A program made the translations under genes and the position numbers. Below are positions 43,097 to 56,250 of a stretch of 64,000 bases of DNA, in pieces; position 1 is the stretch's first letter; each line of letters begins with the position of its first letter. Under the pieces are notes generated by a model, which made no database searches, was not told the DNA's origin, and was given only the letters and a program-made list of their open reading frames with translations. The DNA comes from Zantedeschia hybrid cultivar (Eukaryota; Streptophyta; Magnoliopsida; Alismatales; Araceae): positions 54,059,129 to 54,123,128 of the forward strand of contig JARZZO010000009.1 in assembly GCA_030544215.1 (NCBI GenBank), given 5' to 3'.

Positions 43097-45177
43097 GTTG
43101 ACTCTCCCCGGCTTCCTCATACTGACTCGTCGCTTCATCAGGCCCCTCTGTCCCACGAGTTGGAGGCAGTGGCGGTCCCATAGCACTCCGCCCTGCTTGG
43201 TCAGAAGATATAGCAATGCTGGCCGTGAAGGCCCTCGCCTAACCCCGATCCAGCACTCGCTGCCGTGCACGCTGGTACCACGCCTCGATACTCTGGCGCT
43301 CGTGCTCTGCTATCGAAAGTCGGCCCTGGAGACTCTCCATCCGAACCCGATCCTGGTCCCTCTCCTCGGTCAGAATCTCCAGGCGAACCTGGAGTTGTGC
43401 GACGTCACCGGTAGAGAGGCGCGCCACCTAAGCCTCCAACTCGGCAATGCGAGCGGCTGAAGTCCGAGCTTGTGCCAACTCTGCATCCCTCTGCTAAAGG
43501 GCCTCTTGAAGCTAAGCGACCTATAAAAGGAGACATTATCAGTTCAAGATAATCAAGCAAATCAAGTCCAACAATGGAAGAAGAAGGATGGAACTTACTC
43601 GAGCAACCCGATCCTCCTCCGCGAGAGAAGCTCGATGGATGGCAGAGGCAAGCTGGCCCTGGAGGTCGGCGGCAAGGGCAGCCTCGTAAGCAGCAGGCAG
43701 GGCAGAAGAAGAAGCGCCATGAGAAGGGGGAGTCGCTTGGGTATAGACGGCTCGCTGCACCAAAAGACAACCATCAGTGGCTAATTGTCAAAACAAATTA
43801 ATTAATTAAAACATTCATTCATAAGCATGCATACATACCAAATCAAAAAGTTCCTTCTGGACCTGCTCCAGCTGGGCCTCAGCATCTTGGAGGCGAGCCC
43901 GAAGGTCAATGATCACGGCATCTCGTGCATCCTGCATACCACACATGCATACATTCATTCACAAATATAAGTTAAAGATAATAATAAAATGAAAGATGCA
44001 TAAATCATACTTACATCAAGTGGTCGGAGGAGCTGTAGTTGGTCGGCGTAGTGGGCCCGGTATTGCTGGAGATAAGCCTCCCTGCTCTCCGCATGGGACT
44101 CCACCCGTACGCCGCGGCGGTGCCAATCCTCGTACTGCTCGGGGAACTTAGCTCGCCAATCTGTGAGGGCCTGCTTGCCCCTCATGCTCTGTCCAACATC
44201 CTCCGGGACCTCCTCGTCCACCCACTCATGGTGGAGGCCCAGTGTCCTCATAACGAGGCGAAGGCGGAGGGACTCGTTCTCGTTCAGGCAATGTACCCAC
44301 ATTTGCCTGCTGAAGCTCCTCCGGCCTACCGTCACCTACGGCTGGCCCTCCGCGCCCATACCTATATACGGGCGCCAGATCACCTGCATATAAGTTAGAT
44401 ACATTCATATGAATAAAATTGCATTTAATAAATGAAAGATTACATTTAATAAACAAAATCAAATAAATTAAAACTTACCAGAAGCTCTGGATAGTCAAGG
44501 AATTGACGGCGGAGGGCCGTCAATTGATGGTGTTGCGGGGCCATGTCCACGATCGGCTGCCAATGGGACAGCATTCGGCCTCACGATCCACGCTCGGCCG
44601 AGCGGAAAATAGTGATAACTCCACACCTATATACATGAACATATAAGTTAGAAAAAGTATCATTACATTTTCATATCATAAACAAATAATCAAACAATTT
44701 AATACCTGAAGAAACGGCGAGAAGCCGCTGACGGTGGTCTCGCGGTCTGGCGTGACCGCGGAAAGATCGGCAAAGAGGTGGGCCAGGAGGGCCGCACCCC
44801 AGGCATACTGATGTAGACTCTCTAGGTCATCTAAGAGACCAAGGAACCTACAGTGGATATGGTCGCCCTTCGCACCGAAGAGCAACCGACCAAAGAAGAA
44901 AACTAAGAAAACCCTAAGCTGCCTATCTATCTCCTCTATCTGATCAGGGTCTCTACCTAGGGCAACCCCTACCTCTACCCTAGGGACGGTCCTAGATTCC
45001 CTATCTAAGCTAGACACCTCTATGCCTAGTGGGGTCTCTGCCAACCCTCGGTAATCGGGGTAGGTCACCCCGCTCACTGGTAGGCCCTCTACTCTGAGTC
45101 CAGTGACCCTGGCCACATCCTCTAAGCTGGGGACCATATGTCCCTAGGGCATTAGAAAAGCCCTGCTTTCCGCATGC
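43097..45177 (-). pseudogene. Plant mobile domain (PMD) gene, 3' part, five introns
   Basis: The first exon here (45177 to about 44707) continues the exon at 56419-56251 across Gypsy-3. It holds the PMD signature GHMVPSLEDVARVTGLRVEG (about 45140-45080), QLRVFLVFFFGRLLFG and YAWGAALLAHLFADL. Introns with GT-AG borders are visible at about 44624-44706, 44383-44478, 43932-44014, 43751-43838 and 43524-43599. Later exons carry WRPYIGMG, SRQMWVHCLNENESLRLRLV and a coiled coil (LQVRLEILTEERDQDR). The end reads EEAGESQP, stop at about 43097. Trp-to-TAG and other stops break it. PMD proteins include MAIL/MAIN nuclear factors and many transposon-borne copies; this one is likely transposon-borne. Confidence 0.7.
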
Positions 45178-46799
45178 TGATAAAGTGTTAAATTGATCAT
45201 TTAAAGACAATCATACGCATCATACTCACGTTTTTATCTGTAAAATAGCATGAAATGATAGATAATTGCGTACCAAGTCCAACGGTACCAATTTCATCAA
45301 ATTCTGACTTAAAAACATCGTCATTTCATATGATTAATGGAGTATAGCGTATTTGCGGTTTTTCGACAAAACCGAGACGAAATAAACAAATATAATGATT
45401 TTTTAATAATAATATGCTAATTTATATTTAGTCTATGTGAACAGGACATGCCGATGACGCAGTGCGGTTGGTGGAGTTTCTGAAAATTTGGGGGAGGTCT
45501 AGTGTTCGAATTCGACTTCATTTTGTCCAAACGATTAAAGCAGGGGTAAAAATGTCATTTGAGGCCCTAGTGTTGCCCAAATTCCATGGCCAAGAAGAAC
45601 CCAAGAAGGGCCAGCCGCCTTCCTAAAGCCCACTTTCTTTTTTTTTAAAAAAATCTTCCTTCCCTTCTCTTTAAAAGAGCCCTCACGTACTCGAAACCCG
45701 CCTATTCCTTGTCCTTCTCCTTCACCAGTTTCTTTCCCGCAGTCGGTTCTTCCTCCCTTTCTCTTCTCTGCCTCCCTCTCTCTTCTCTTCCTCTCTCCCA
45801 TGTCTCTTTCTCTCGGTTTCTCTTTCTCTCCCTCTGTCCTCTCTCTCTCCGGTTTTCTCCTCCTATTCTTAGCGTCTCCCTCGCCGTCTCTCTCTCTATC
45901 TCCTCTCCAGCATGCCCTCCACACGGCAACACTAGCAGCCTCCACTAGCCGCACCGCCCATGCACGTAGCCGGCCTCTCCACCAAGCTGGCATTCACAGC
46001 ACCCTCCAGCACGCCCGGTGAAGACCTACGCGGCAGCGCTCCAGCGGCCTCCTCCTACCCTCCAACGTGCATGCATGCATGGACGTTCACGCGCCAACCT
46101 CCAGCATCTCCAGCAGACCCGGCCAATAGCTGTTCATTGCACCTCCCCGAGCTCCTCCTTTTCCAACCCAGCTGCATGCCAGCAGCCGCACGCCTGCGAG
46201 CCTGCATGCGCCCCATGCATGCATGCCTCCACGCTACACTTGAAGCTCCCCACGTCCAGCTCCATCAGCGCACCAGCCAGCCGCTCCACACGCAGAAGCC
46301 TTCCCCGACCCCTATTTGCTGCATATGTCGTTTACTTAATTTTTCATTAATTATTTTTGTTAGTTTAGATAAGTGTTGTTACTGTTAAAAGGTTAGTAAT
46401 TAATGAGAGTTTTGTTCAACTTTTATTCAGTTAATACTTATTTCTTCATTACATTAGGGGTGTTTGCTTGTTTACTTGGAATTAGTTTAGTTAATTAGAT
46501 TTCTTTTTAATTTTAGTTAATTAGCTTGTGTACGGTTTAATTAAGTAATTAATCATTTAGTATAACTAGTTAATTCAGGTTGTTGTTATTTTTAAAATAA
46601 TTGAATTCTAAAGCATTAAAAATCTTAAACAATCGTTAATTTTTTTAGATTAATTAAATTTCAAAGTTAAAAATTTAACTCCCTGTGGATCGACTCGGAC
46701 TCATCATTATTAATTTTCAAAATCTAATTTACATGAGCCGAATAAATTTAGATTGAATGTTCTTATGAGTGGTTAACGACACACAATTTGGAATGATCA
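45178..46799 (+). repeat. Gypsy-3 5' LTR
   Basis: 1622 bp, TGATAAAG to GATGATCA. It contains a long pyrimidine-rich block (45690-45910) and a tRNA-like segment near 45457-45519. Open frames over the CT-rich block are compositional. Confidence 0.93.
45457..45519 (+). other. tRNA-like segment in Gypsy-3 LTR
   Basis: An A-box-like stretch (agtgcggttggtgg) is followed after about 30 bases by a B-box-like gtgttcgaattc. The same occurs at 54862-54930 and, more clearly, in the Gypsy-4 LTR. It cannot fold as a complete tRNA by eye. Either a relic of a tRNA-derived sequence or a pol III-type internal promoter. Confidence 0.35.
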
Positions 46800-46804
46800 A
46801 TTTT

Positions 46805-46821
46805 TGGCGCCGTTGCCGAGG
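46805..46821 (+). other. Gypsy-3 primer binding site
   Basis: TGGCGCCGTTGCCGAGG starts five bases after the LTR end: the standard Athila PBS. Confidence 0.9.
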
Positions 46822-47746
46822 AAGTTAGATTTTTTATCTTGATTATCTTGGATTTAGTGTAATTAATCTTTACCTAACCTTATTTTTCTTATTTTTGCAG
46901 GTATATTGAAAAAAAAAAAAAAGGAAAGCGAAATCATGGTAAGTGTGTTCCAACTTTCTATGTTTCAATTTCCTTACTTTAGTTAGTTTCTATTTTTGTA
47001 GTTTCTAGTTTAGATAGGTTTCCATTAACTAAAAAAAGGAAACAAAAGAAGAACATCCAAATTTAAAAACCTTCATTTCTAAGATTAGAAACCTTCCATG
47101 CTAAGCATTCATCATTCTAGGAAAGCATGAGCTAGTTTCCTTGCACAGTTATTTTCATAAATTGTTGAAGATTGCGGGGGAAAGGTACGTGTTTCAATTT
47201 TAGCAAGTCATTCATGATTGCATCAACACACCCTACATTAATTTGCTTATTGCCTTGTATTGCATTCAAAAAGACTTTAAGGGCAACAACTTTAACCACA
47301 TAAGGTAGGGATTTGATCACCCTTCCTTAGCCCACAAATCACCTTCCTTGCATTGGCATTTCCTAATCCAATTAAAAGCAAGTCGAAAGAGAATCTAGGG
47401 TTTACACCGTGAGTGGTTTGAATTTCGGGTTGCCTCCACGTTTGGCAACGGTGTCTAGGCTAGAGGTTAAAAAGGTGAACGCCTAAGCGGGAATGTGGTT
47501 CTCTAATTAGGTCCCTACGAAAGTAGGGGGAGCCTCCCACTACCCCACCTCTTACCTGGCCGTTGATTGATTGTGGTTGTGACTTGAGGTAGACTCCATT
47601 CACCTTGTAAGAAAATTCACATAGAGAGTCTAGGTTAACATTAGATCATTAGGATAATTTGTTTGTCAAAATTGTTTGCATTTAAAAAAAAAAAAAGAAA
47701 TAGAAAAAAAAATTCAAACCCATCCTCTCTCTATCAGTCCTAGTGT
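46822..47746 (+). other. Gypsy-3 leader, non-coding
   Basis: About 0.9 kb without a supported gene, with poly-A runs near 46907-46922 and 47685-47711. The motif cgggttgcctccacgtttggcaac (about 47427) is typical of plant Gypsy leaders. Confidence 0.5.
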
Positions 47747-49231
47747 ATGCAAGGTAGGAGATCTCAAAATCCTAACCTTCTAGGACCATTTGCTGAAATA
47801 GAAAGAGTCTTACATCAAAGAAATCCACCACAAGATCAAATGGCTGATAATCAGGACCCATCAAAGCAAATGAAGGACTATTTCATTCCAAATCGATATC
47901 AACATTCATCATGTATTCATCTTCCTCAGAATCCAGCCAATCAATATGAAATTAAATCTAGCACCATTCAGATGCTCCCATCCTTTTATGGGAATACTAA
48001 TAAAGATCCTTATAAGCATCTGGATGAATTTCTAGAAATCTGTTCTACGGTGAAGATCCAGAATTTCACCGATGATGGCCTTAAGTTAACCTTATTTTCC
48101 TTTTCATTAAAGGATAAGGCTAAATATTGGTTGGGGATTATAGGAAGGCCCATTAGGACATGGGAAGAAATGCAGAAAGAATTTCTCAAGAAGTTCTATC
48201 CCATAGGACGGACCAATACCATGAGAAAGGCCATCACGAGTTTTACCCAAACTCTCGGAGAATTGATCCATGAATCTTGGGAAAGATTGAAAGAATTGCT
48301 TAGAAAATGCCCTCATCATGGGCTTTCAAAATGGCAAATTGTCCAAGCATTCTATGAAGGATTGTCTGAACAGTTCAGACAGATGGTGGATGCCTCATAT
48401 GGAGGGGCATTTATGATGAAAAATGAAGATGAGGCCTACGATTTTTTTGAGATGTTAAGTGAAAATTCCATCAATCATGCCTCATTATCATCTTATGAGA
48501 GGTCCGTTGGGCCATCTAAACGGAATGGAAAGTACAAACTCAAGGCCTGTGGAGAGCCCGAATCCAGAATGGACATAAATCTGATTAATCAGAAATTGGA
48601 TAAGGTAGACATCTTGGCCCAGAAGCTAAATCAACTCTTGGCCTTAAACAAGCAAGAGCCTACTTACCCAACACAATCTAGTCCATATGAAGGCCCATCT
48701 TCGGCTAATCATGACATTTGTGCCTTATGCGCAAGTCCAACCCATCAAGTGAATGAATGCCCAACTGCGTCCCAATTTCCACCATCCATTCAAGAACAAG
48801 TTCAGGCTGCCCAGGGATTCTCCAGGCCCAATAATGATCCATTCTCAAATACTTACAATCCTGGCTGGAGAACCACCCTAATTTCTCTTGGAAGAATTAG
48901 CAGGCCCCACTACCAAAGTCCAATCCTCCCATGCATCAAGTCCAAAAGCCACAGAATTCATTTCAACATCAATCTAATTTCTATGGAAATGTTCAGGCTA
49001 GGGGATCTCAGGCCCAATTCTCTCAACCGGCCCACTACCACTCATTCCAATCTGGACAACCAACCCAATCATTCCAATCAGGTCAACCAGCCCACTACCA
49101 CTCATTCTAATCCGGACAACCAACCCAATCATTCCAATCAGGACAGCCAACCTAATATCATCCTCCACCCACTTACCAACAACCTCCTCAGCCCAACTTT
49201 GATGACAAATTCACTCAACTCTAACAACTAA
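47747..49231 (+). pseudogene. gag: Gypsy-3 gag (Athila), frameshifted at the C-terminus
   Basis: A 494-codon frame. Residues about 65-240 are a Retrotrans_gag domain (SSTIQMLPSFYGNTNKDPYK, AKYWLGIIGRPIRTWEEM). A CCHC knuckle CALCASPTHQVNEC is near residue 325. From about 48880 the frame is shifted: the expected Gln/Pro-rich tail (QPAHYHSF repeats) is readable in another frame with stops and runs into the protease frame at 49234. A tandem repeat of about 60 bp (sense cattccaatcaggtcaacc) underlies the tail at 49040-49150. Confidence 0.85.
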
Positions 49232-49233
49232 TT

Positions 49234-52200
49234 TTGACCCAGCAACAATCCATTGCTAAGTTGGAAAGTCAAATGGGCCAACTAGCTGAGGCTACGATGA
49301 GAAGAGAAGTGGGTCAACTTCCTAGTCAACCCATTGCCAATCCAAAGAATCAACCTCCGGGTTTTCCACAGCAATCGGGTCTTTTACCTCTACTTGGCCC
49401 ATTACCACAACCTAAAGGGCCGCAATTTGAGAATGCTAAAGCCATTTCAGCCCTTAGGAGTGGGAAAAGTCTAGAAAACCCACATACAAATCGAGAGTTA
49501 GCCAAGGGTTCCACTGATGGGCCTCATGAAATTGAAAGTGAGAGTGAGGTTGAGCCCAATATGGAAAAGTTGGAGGAGGACCCGAAAGGGAAAGGGAAGA
49601 TAGATGAAGGGCCAAGTTCTTATCAACCTAGGGTGCCATTTCCTAATGCCTTGTTACCTAAGCCCAATGCCAGGAAGAAACTGGCCCAGAATGAGGAATT
49701 GCTGGACTTATTCAAACAAGTTCAGATTAATATTCCACTCCTCGATGCCATCAAGTATGTGCCAGCTTATGCTAAGTTCCTCAAAGAATTATGTACTCCA
49801 CGAAAAGAATCTAGAATGACACCCGAAAAGGTTTGGCTTTCAGAAGATGTAAGTACGATTGTGATGAATCATCTATCTAAGAAGCTAAAGGATCCTGGAG
49901 CACCGTTGATCTCATGTGAGTTAGGTGGAGTTACATTTGATAGAGCTTTATTGGATTTAGGTGCTAGTGTGAACCTCTTGCCAACAACCATTTATGAGAA
50001 ATTTGATATTGGGGAATTAATGCCCATACCCATCATCTTGCAGTTGGCTGATCAGTCTGTGAAGACTCCACAGGGATTAATTGAGGATGTTATTATGAAG
50101 GTTCATGATTGTTATTTTCCCGTGGATTTTCTTATTCTGGATATGGCATTACCTGAGGAACTCATTCACACCCCGATCATCCTAGGTCGTCCATTCTTAG
50201 CCACTGCCAAAGCTAATATAAATTGTGAAACTGGCATAATGGACATTTCATTTGGGGGTCAAAAGGTCAAGATTAATGTCTTCAAAGCTTCTCAATATCC
50301 AGATCACGAAAAAGAATGTCATACTATTGATATATTGGATAATCTGGTTGAAGAAAATGAGATGTTCACATATGACCTTTTGGAGGAAGCCAATACTTTA
50401 AAGGACTCTCATGGCCCATTAACATCTTGGCCCAAGGTCGAACCTTTACCAGCCTTACAATCTGAGCCCACCTTGCCATCCTTAGAGGACCCTCCTGAGC
50501 TTGAACTCAAACCATTACCTGAGTCTCTCAAGTATATCTTTTTGGGCCCGAACCAAACTCTCCCGGTCATCATTGCGGCAAATCTCACATCGCCGCAGGA
50601 GGCCCAATTAGCCGAGGTCCTCAAAGACCACAAGGGTGCCATTGGATGGTCGGTGGCCGATTTAAAGGGAATTAGCCCGTCCATTTGCATGCATCATATC
50701 TATATGAAAGAGAATTCTAAGCCCAGTCGGGAGATGCAAAGGCGGCTTAATCCCAATATGAAAGAAGTGGTGAAGAAGGAAGTTGTGAAATGGCTGGATG
50801 CGAGTATCATTTACCCCATATCAGACAGTAAATGGGTCAGCCCAACCCAAGTGGTACCCAAGAAATATGGATTAACAATTATCAAGAATGATCATGGAGA
50901 AGAGGTACCTATTAGGCTCATCACGGGATGGAGAGTGTGTATTGATTACCGAAAGCTGAATCTCATGACTAAGAAGATATCACTTTCTACTCCCATTCAT
51001 GGATCAGATTCTGGAAAAGTTATCGGGCCAGAAGTATTTTTGCTTCTTAGATGGGTACTTCGGGTACAATCAAGTGGCTATTTACCCGGAAGATCAAGAA
51101 AAGACCACCTTTACATGCCCTTATGGCACGTTTGCTTTTAAGAGGATGCCATTTGGATGATGCAACGCACCAGCCACATTTCAACGGTGCATGATGGCTA
51201 TATTCTCCGATATGGTGGGAGAATTCCTCGAAGTTTTCATGGATGATTTCTCAATCTTCGGGGATTCTTTTGAAAATTGCTTGGAAAATTTTAAACAGGT
51301 GCTAGCCATATGCATTGACACCAATCTGATACTTAGCTGGGAAAAAAGCCATTTTATGGTTCGAGAGGGCATTGTTCTAGGCTACATTGTGTCTGAAAGG
51401 GGGATAGAGGTAGATAAAGCTAAGATCGATCTCATATCCAATCTTCCTCCTCCTACCTCGGTCAGACAGATCCGTTCATTCCTTGGCCATGCCGGTTTCT
51501 ATCGCCGGTTTATCCACAATTTCTCTCAAATTGCCCGGCCTCTAACTCTTCTCCAAGCTAAGGATGTTCCTTTCCAAATGGATGAATCTTGCATCAAGGC
51601 ATTCAATTCTTTGAAGGAATCTTTGACCAAAGCCCCGATTCTTCAATCTCCAGATTGGTCTTTACCCTTCGAAATCATGTGCGATGCCTCTGATTATACT
51701 ATCGGTGCGGTTTTGGGACAAAGAATCAACAAGTGTCCCGTGGTGATCTATTACGCAAGTCGCACCCTTGTAGATGCTCAAATGAATTATACCACTACAG
51801 AAAAGGAATTGTTAGCCGTGGTTTTTGCCCTAGATAAATTCAGATCTTATCTTTTATGGGCAAAAGTCATAATCTATTCTGATCACTCAGCTCTGAAATA
51901 CCTGTTGACCAAGAAGGATGCAAAGCCTAGACTTATTAGATGGATCTTACTCCTTCAGGAATTTGATTTGGAAATTCGGGATAAGAAGGATTCTGAGAAT
52001 GTGGTAGCTGACCACCTATCCCGAACTCTGATCTCCGAAAGTACACCAATCACTGATTCCTTTCCTGATGAGCATCTTCTAGCCATTTCTCACACTGTTG
52101 TGCCTTGGTATGCTCATATTGTCAATTACAAGGTGACTAATCAGCTTCCGGAAGGATAGACTAAAAGTGAGAAGGACAAATTCTTTTCCTAGGAAAAGTA

Positions 52201-53392
52201 TTATTTCTGGGAGGATCCTGAATTATTCAAATTCTGTCCTGATCAAATCATTAGGCGATGTGTTCCTGAAGAAGAACAACATAGTGTTCTCAACTTTTGC
52301 CATAATCTGGCTTGTGGGGGCCATTTCTTAGGAAATAAAACTGCAGCCAAGGTTCTGTAAAGTGGTTTTTACTGGCCCACACTTTTCAAAGATGCCCATA
52401 AATTTAGCAAAACTTGCCTCCGATGTCAGGCTTTAGGAAATATGGCGAAAAGGGATATGATGCCACTCAACCCAATCTTGGTGGTTGAAGTTTTTGATGT
52501 TTGGGGAATTGACTTTATGGGACCTTTTCCACCCTCTTTTGGACATACATATATTCTGGTAGCGGTGGATTATGTCTCTAAGTTGATTGAAGCAGTAGCC
52601 ACCCGAACCAATGATCATAAAGTGGTCATTAAATTCGTTCAGAAGAATATCTTTTCTCGGTTCGGGTGGCCTAAAGCTATCATAAGTGATGGGGGAATGC
52701 ATTTCACGAACTACCAGTTTCGAGCTTTGCTTAAGAAATATGGGATTAATCACAAAGTAGCTACCCTTTATCATCCCCAAACTAGTGGCCAAGTGAAAGT
52801 TTTCAATAGAGAGATTAAGAATATTCTACAAAAGTCCGTTAGGCCCGATAAAAAAGATTGGTCTGAAAAATTGGATGATGCCTTATGGGCCTATCGGACC
52901 GCTTACAAAACTCCTATTGGCATGTCTCCTTATCGCCTGGTTTTTAGAAAAGCATGCCACCTTCCGGTGGAATTGGAACATAGGGCTTATTGGGCCATCA
53001 AACAAGTCAATCTGGACCTAGCCCAAGCTGGTTCCCACCGAACCTTACAACTGAGTGAGCTAGAAGAGTTGTGCAATGAGGCCTATGAAAATTCAAAGAT
53101 TTATAAAGCCAAAGCTAAAGCTGTCCATGATAAACATATTGTGAGAAAATCCTTTCTTCCAAATTAGAAAGTTTGGCTATTTAACTCTAGGCTCCGCTTA
53201 TTTCCAGGAAAACTGAAATCCAGATGGGATGGACCCTTCGTGGTCGTTAAAGCCTTCGATCATGGAGCTGTTAAAATTCTGAATCCCAAGAGTGGGAACA
53301 CTTTCACCGTTAATGGTCAACGGTTGAAACTATTCATTGAAAATCTTCAAAATGCACCACCTAAATCCATAGAACTGAGTGATCCACAATAA
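49234..53392 (+). pseudogene. pol: Gypsy-3 pol: protease, RT, RNase H, integrase
   Basis: Protease has the motif LDLGASVNLLPTTIY. The RT entry RRLNPNMKEVVKKEV and WRVCIDYRKLN is followed by a frameshift near 50985. A TGA at about 51158 replaces Leu in MPFGLCNAP. RT catalytic FMDDF is kept (51191-52159 frame), then RNase H (YYASRTLVDAQMNYTTTEKE). Stops follow at positions where Gypsy-4 has Trp or Gln (EGWTKSEK, FSQEKY, PNQKVW). The integrase has CLRCQ, WGIDFMGPFPPSFG and SDGGMHF, but the third catalytic residue is Lys (GQVKVFNRE) where Gypsy-4 has Glu (GQVEVSNRE). Ends SDPQ at 53392. Confidence 0.88.
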
Positions 53393-54576
53393 CTGAACTT
53401 CCGTCTAGCTGAAGACGATAAACTTAGCGCTTGTTGGGAGGCAACCCAATATTTTACTTCAGTTTTTGTATTTCTTTTCCTTTTAGGTCCTTGAGTAGCA
53501 GTCGCCTTGGGCATGTCACATCATCTTCATCACAGGTTGTTTCTTTCCTTCCCATTCTCTTTTGGCTGACATGTTTTTCATATCTTTTATGCCATTGAGG
53601 ACAATGTCAATCAAGGTGGGGGTTGGGACAATCAATTTGATATGCATTTATTGGAAAATCTTTTGAAGAAAACTGATATCTTTCACTGAAAAATGGTCAA
53701 ATTTTTAAAATTTCTTTCAAAAACTTCTTTTCACATCCTATGAAAATTGCATGAAAATCATGTTTCATTAAGTAAATCTTAAACAAATCAGTTTTTGTTA
53801 GTCACATTGGTTAAAGAGCCTTCAAAGTTTAAATATCCCACTTCACAAAAATCCACGGTAGGATAATTTTCACACACACACGGCAACTTAGAATAAATGA
53901 AAGATCTTAAAAGTATAGAATTGTTGGAATTAACCTTAAGGATAAGACTACTTATTCTAATTTTTCTTTTTAGGTTGAACGAAAGGAATGTGTAGGATTC
54001 GTAATAGGAGACTGTCCCACTCAGCACTCTAAAAAGAGGCGGTCATTTAAAATGGACAGCTGTAAATATTAAAGGCAATAGAAGGTGTTAAAAGAGCTAA
54101 AGGAAGGTAGGTGGCAAAAAGTACGCACCTCCTCTTAGGCAATTCAAAGAGAGTGGCAAAAAGTACGCACTCTCAAAAGCAAAAGTACAATGAAATGAAA
54201 AAGCCACGCTAAAAAGTCCATCGTACCAGAAACATGACCAAGTCGTGAAAAGTGCTGAGCTGGGGCGGGAACTGAAAAACGGTCCTCGCTGACTGATAGG
54301 GAAATATTTTATTCTCTTCTCCTCCCCAAGTAGTCTTATCTAAAGGGTAGTAAAGGCAAGAATATACCAGAAAGGTCGGAAACGAGTTCTAAGCGTGTCA
54401 ATTTTCATGCACAATCACCTGTCGTGAATCAAAATATTGTGGGATATGAAAACTTTAACTTAACCAATCGGCTACCACTTAAATTGTTTGTGATAGATAT
54501 TACAAATAAAGCATGTTAATTCATTGTCTGTCCTAACTTTTCCTTATTTGCATAGCTAAGGGACTAGCAATGAGTA
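53393..54576 (+). other. Gypsy-3 3' non-coding region
   Basis: No env-like or other gene is seen in 1.2 kb. The region is recognisably conserved in Gypsy-4 (60245-61429). It contains a direct repeat gtggcaaaaagtacgcac at 54111-54128 and 54153-54170. Confidence 0.6.
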
Positions 54577-54588
54577 AGTTGGGGGGTG
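54577..54588 (+). other. Gypsy-3 polypurine tract
   Basis: agttggggggtg lies immediately before the 3' LTR start TGATAAAG. The same tract is in Gypsy-4 at 60232-60244 (- strand). Confidence 0.75.
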
Positions 54589-56250
54589 TGATAAAGTGTT
54601 AAATTGATCATTTAAAGGCAATCATACGCATCATACTCACGTTTTTATCTGTAAAATAGCATGAAAGGATAGATAATTGCGTACCAAGTCCAACGGTACC
54701 AATTTCGTCAAACTCTGACTTAAAAACATCGTCATTTCATGTGATTAATGGAGTATAGCGTATTTGCAGTTTTTCGACAAAACCAAGATGAAATAAATAA
54801 CTATAATGATTTTTTAATAATAATATGCTAATTTATATTTATTCTATGTGAACAGGACATGTCGATGATGTAGTGCGGTTGGTGGAGTTTCTGGAAATTT
54901 GGGGGAGGTCTAGTGTTCGAATTCGACTTCATTTTGTCCAAAAGATTAAAGCAGGGGTAAAAACGTCATTTGAGGCCCTAGTGTTGCCCTAATTCCATGG
55001 CCAAGAAGAACCCAAGAAGGGCTAGCCGCCTTCCTAAAGTCCACTTTCGTTTTTTAAAAAAAAAATCTTCCTTCCCTTCTCTTTAAAAGAGCCCACACGT
55101 ACCCGAAACCCACCTATTCCTTGTCCTTCTCCTTCTCCAGTTTCCTTCCCGCAGCCGGTTCTTCCTCCCTCTCTCTTCTCTGCCTCCCTCTCTCTTCTCT
55201 TCCTCTCTTCCACGTCTCTTTCTCTCGGTTTCTCTTTCTCTCCCTCTGTCCTCTCTCTCCGGTTTTCTCCTCCTCTTCTCAACGTCTCCCTCGCCGTCTC
55301 TCTCCCTATCTCTTCTCCAGCACGCCCTCCACGCGGCAACACTAGCAGCCTCCACCAGCCGCACTGCCCATGCATGTAGCCGGCTGCCCAGCTCCTTGCA
55401 CCTGCACGTAGCCGGCCTCTCCACCAAGCGGGCGTTCACAGCACCCTCCAGCACGCCCGGTGAAGACCCACGCGGCAGCGCTCCAGCGGCCTCCTCCTAC
55501 CCTCCAACGTGCATGCATGCACGGACGTTCACGCGCCAACCTCCAGCATCTCCAGCACACTTGGCCAGCAGCTGTTCCCTGCACCTCCCCGAGCTCCTCC
55601 TTTTCCAACCCAGCCGCACGCCAGCAGCCGCACGCCTGCGAGCCTGCACGCGCCCCATGCATGCATGCCTCCATGCTGCACTTGAAGCTCCCCACGTCCA
55701 GCTCCATCAGCGCACCAGCCAGACGCTCCACACGCAGAAGCCTTCCCCGAGCCCTATTTGCTGCATTTGTCGTTTACTTAATTTTTCATTACTTATTTTT
55801 GTTAGTTTAGATAAGTGTTGTTACTATTAAAAGGTTAGTAATTAATGAGAGTTTTGTTCAACTTTTATTCAGTTAATACTTATTTCTTCATTACATTAGG
55901 GGTGTTTGCTTGTTTACTTGGAATTCGTTTAGTTAATTAGATTTCTTTTTAATTTTAGTTAATTAGCTTGTGTACGGTTTAATTAAGTAATTAATCATTT
56001 AGTATAACTAGTTAATTCAGGTTGTTGTTATCTTTAGAATAATTGAATTCGAAAGCATTAAAAATCCTAAACAATCGTCAATTTTTTTAGATTAATTAAA
56101 TTTCAAAGTTTTCAAAGTTAAAAATTTAACTCCCTGTGGATCAACTCGGACTCACCATTATTATTTTTCAAAATCTAATTTACATGAGCCGAATAAATTT
56201 AGATTGAACGTTCTTTTGAGTGGTTAACGACACACAATTTGGAACGATCA
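54589..56250 (+). repeat. Gypsy-3 3' LTR
   Basis: 1662 bp against 1622 bp for the 5' LTR. Much of the difference is one extra segment of about 34 bp near 55376-55410 that duplicates the local cgtagccggc context. It carries a second tRNA-like segment at 54862-54930. Confidence 0.93.

Larger units (their letters stand above)
45178..56250 (+). mobile_element. Gypsy-3, Athila-type Ty3/Gypsy element, inserted in the PMD gene
   Basis: A perfect TSD catgc lies at 45173-45177 and 56251-56255. LTRs run TGATAAAG...CGATCA/TGATCA. The PBS is TGGCGCCGTTGCCGAGG, typical of Athila. Gag and Pol are Athila-like; no env-like frame was found between pol and the 3' LTR. LTR divergence is roughly 3-5% by eye. 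Removing it joins the PMD exon in frame. Confidence 0.93.

Noticed and set aside
43405..44398. Short open frames on the + strand opposite the PMD exons
   Set aside because: They mirror the PMD coding exons; splice signals and PMD motifs support only the - strand.
45709..46388. Ser/Pro/Leu-rich open frames in the Gypsy-3 LTR (also 55083-55830)
   Set aside because: They translate a CT-rich LTR block; the two copies differ in frame and length, so coding is not conserved.
53393..54576. Env-like gene downstream of Gypsy-3 pol
   Set aside because: No open frame of useful length, signal peptide or membrane segment; frames are short and stop-rich.
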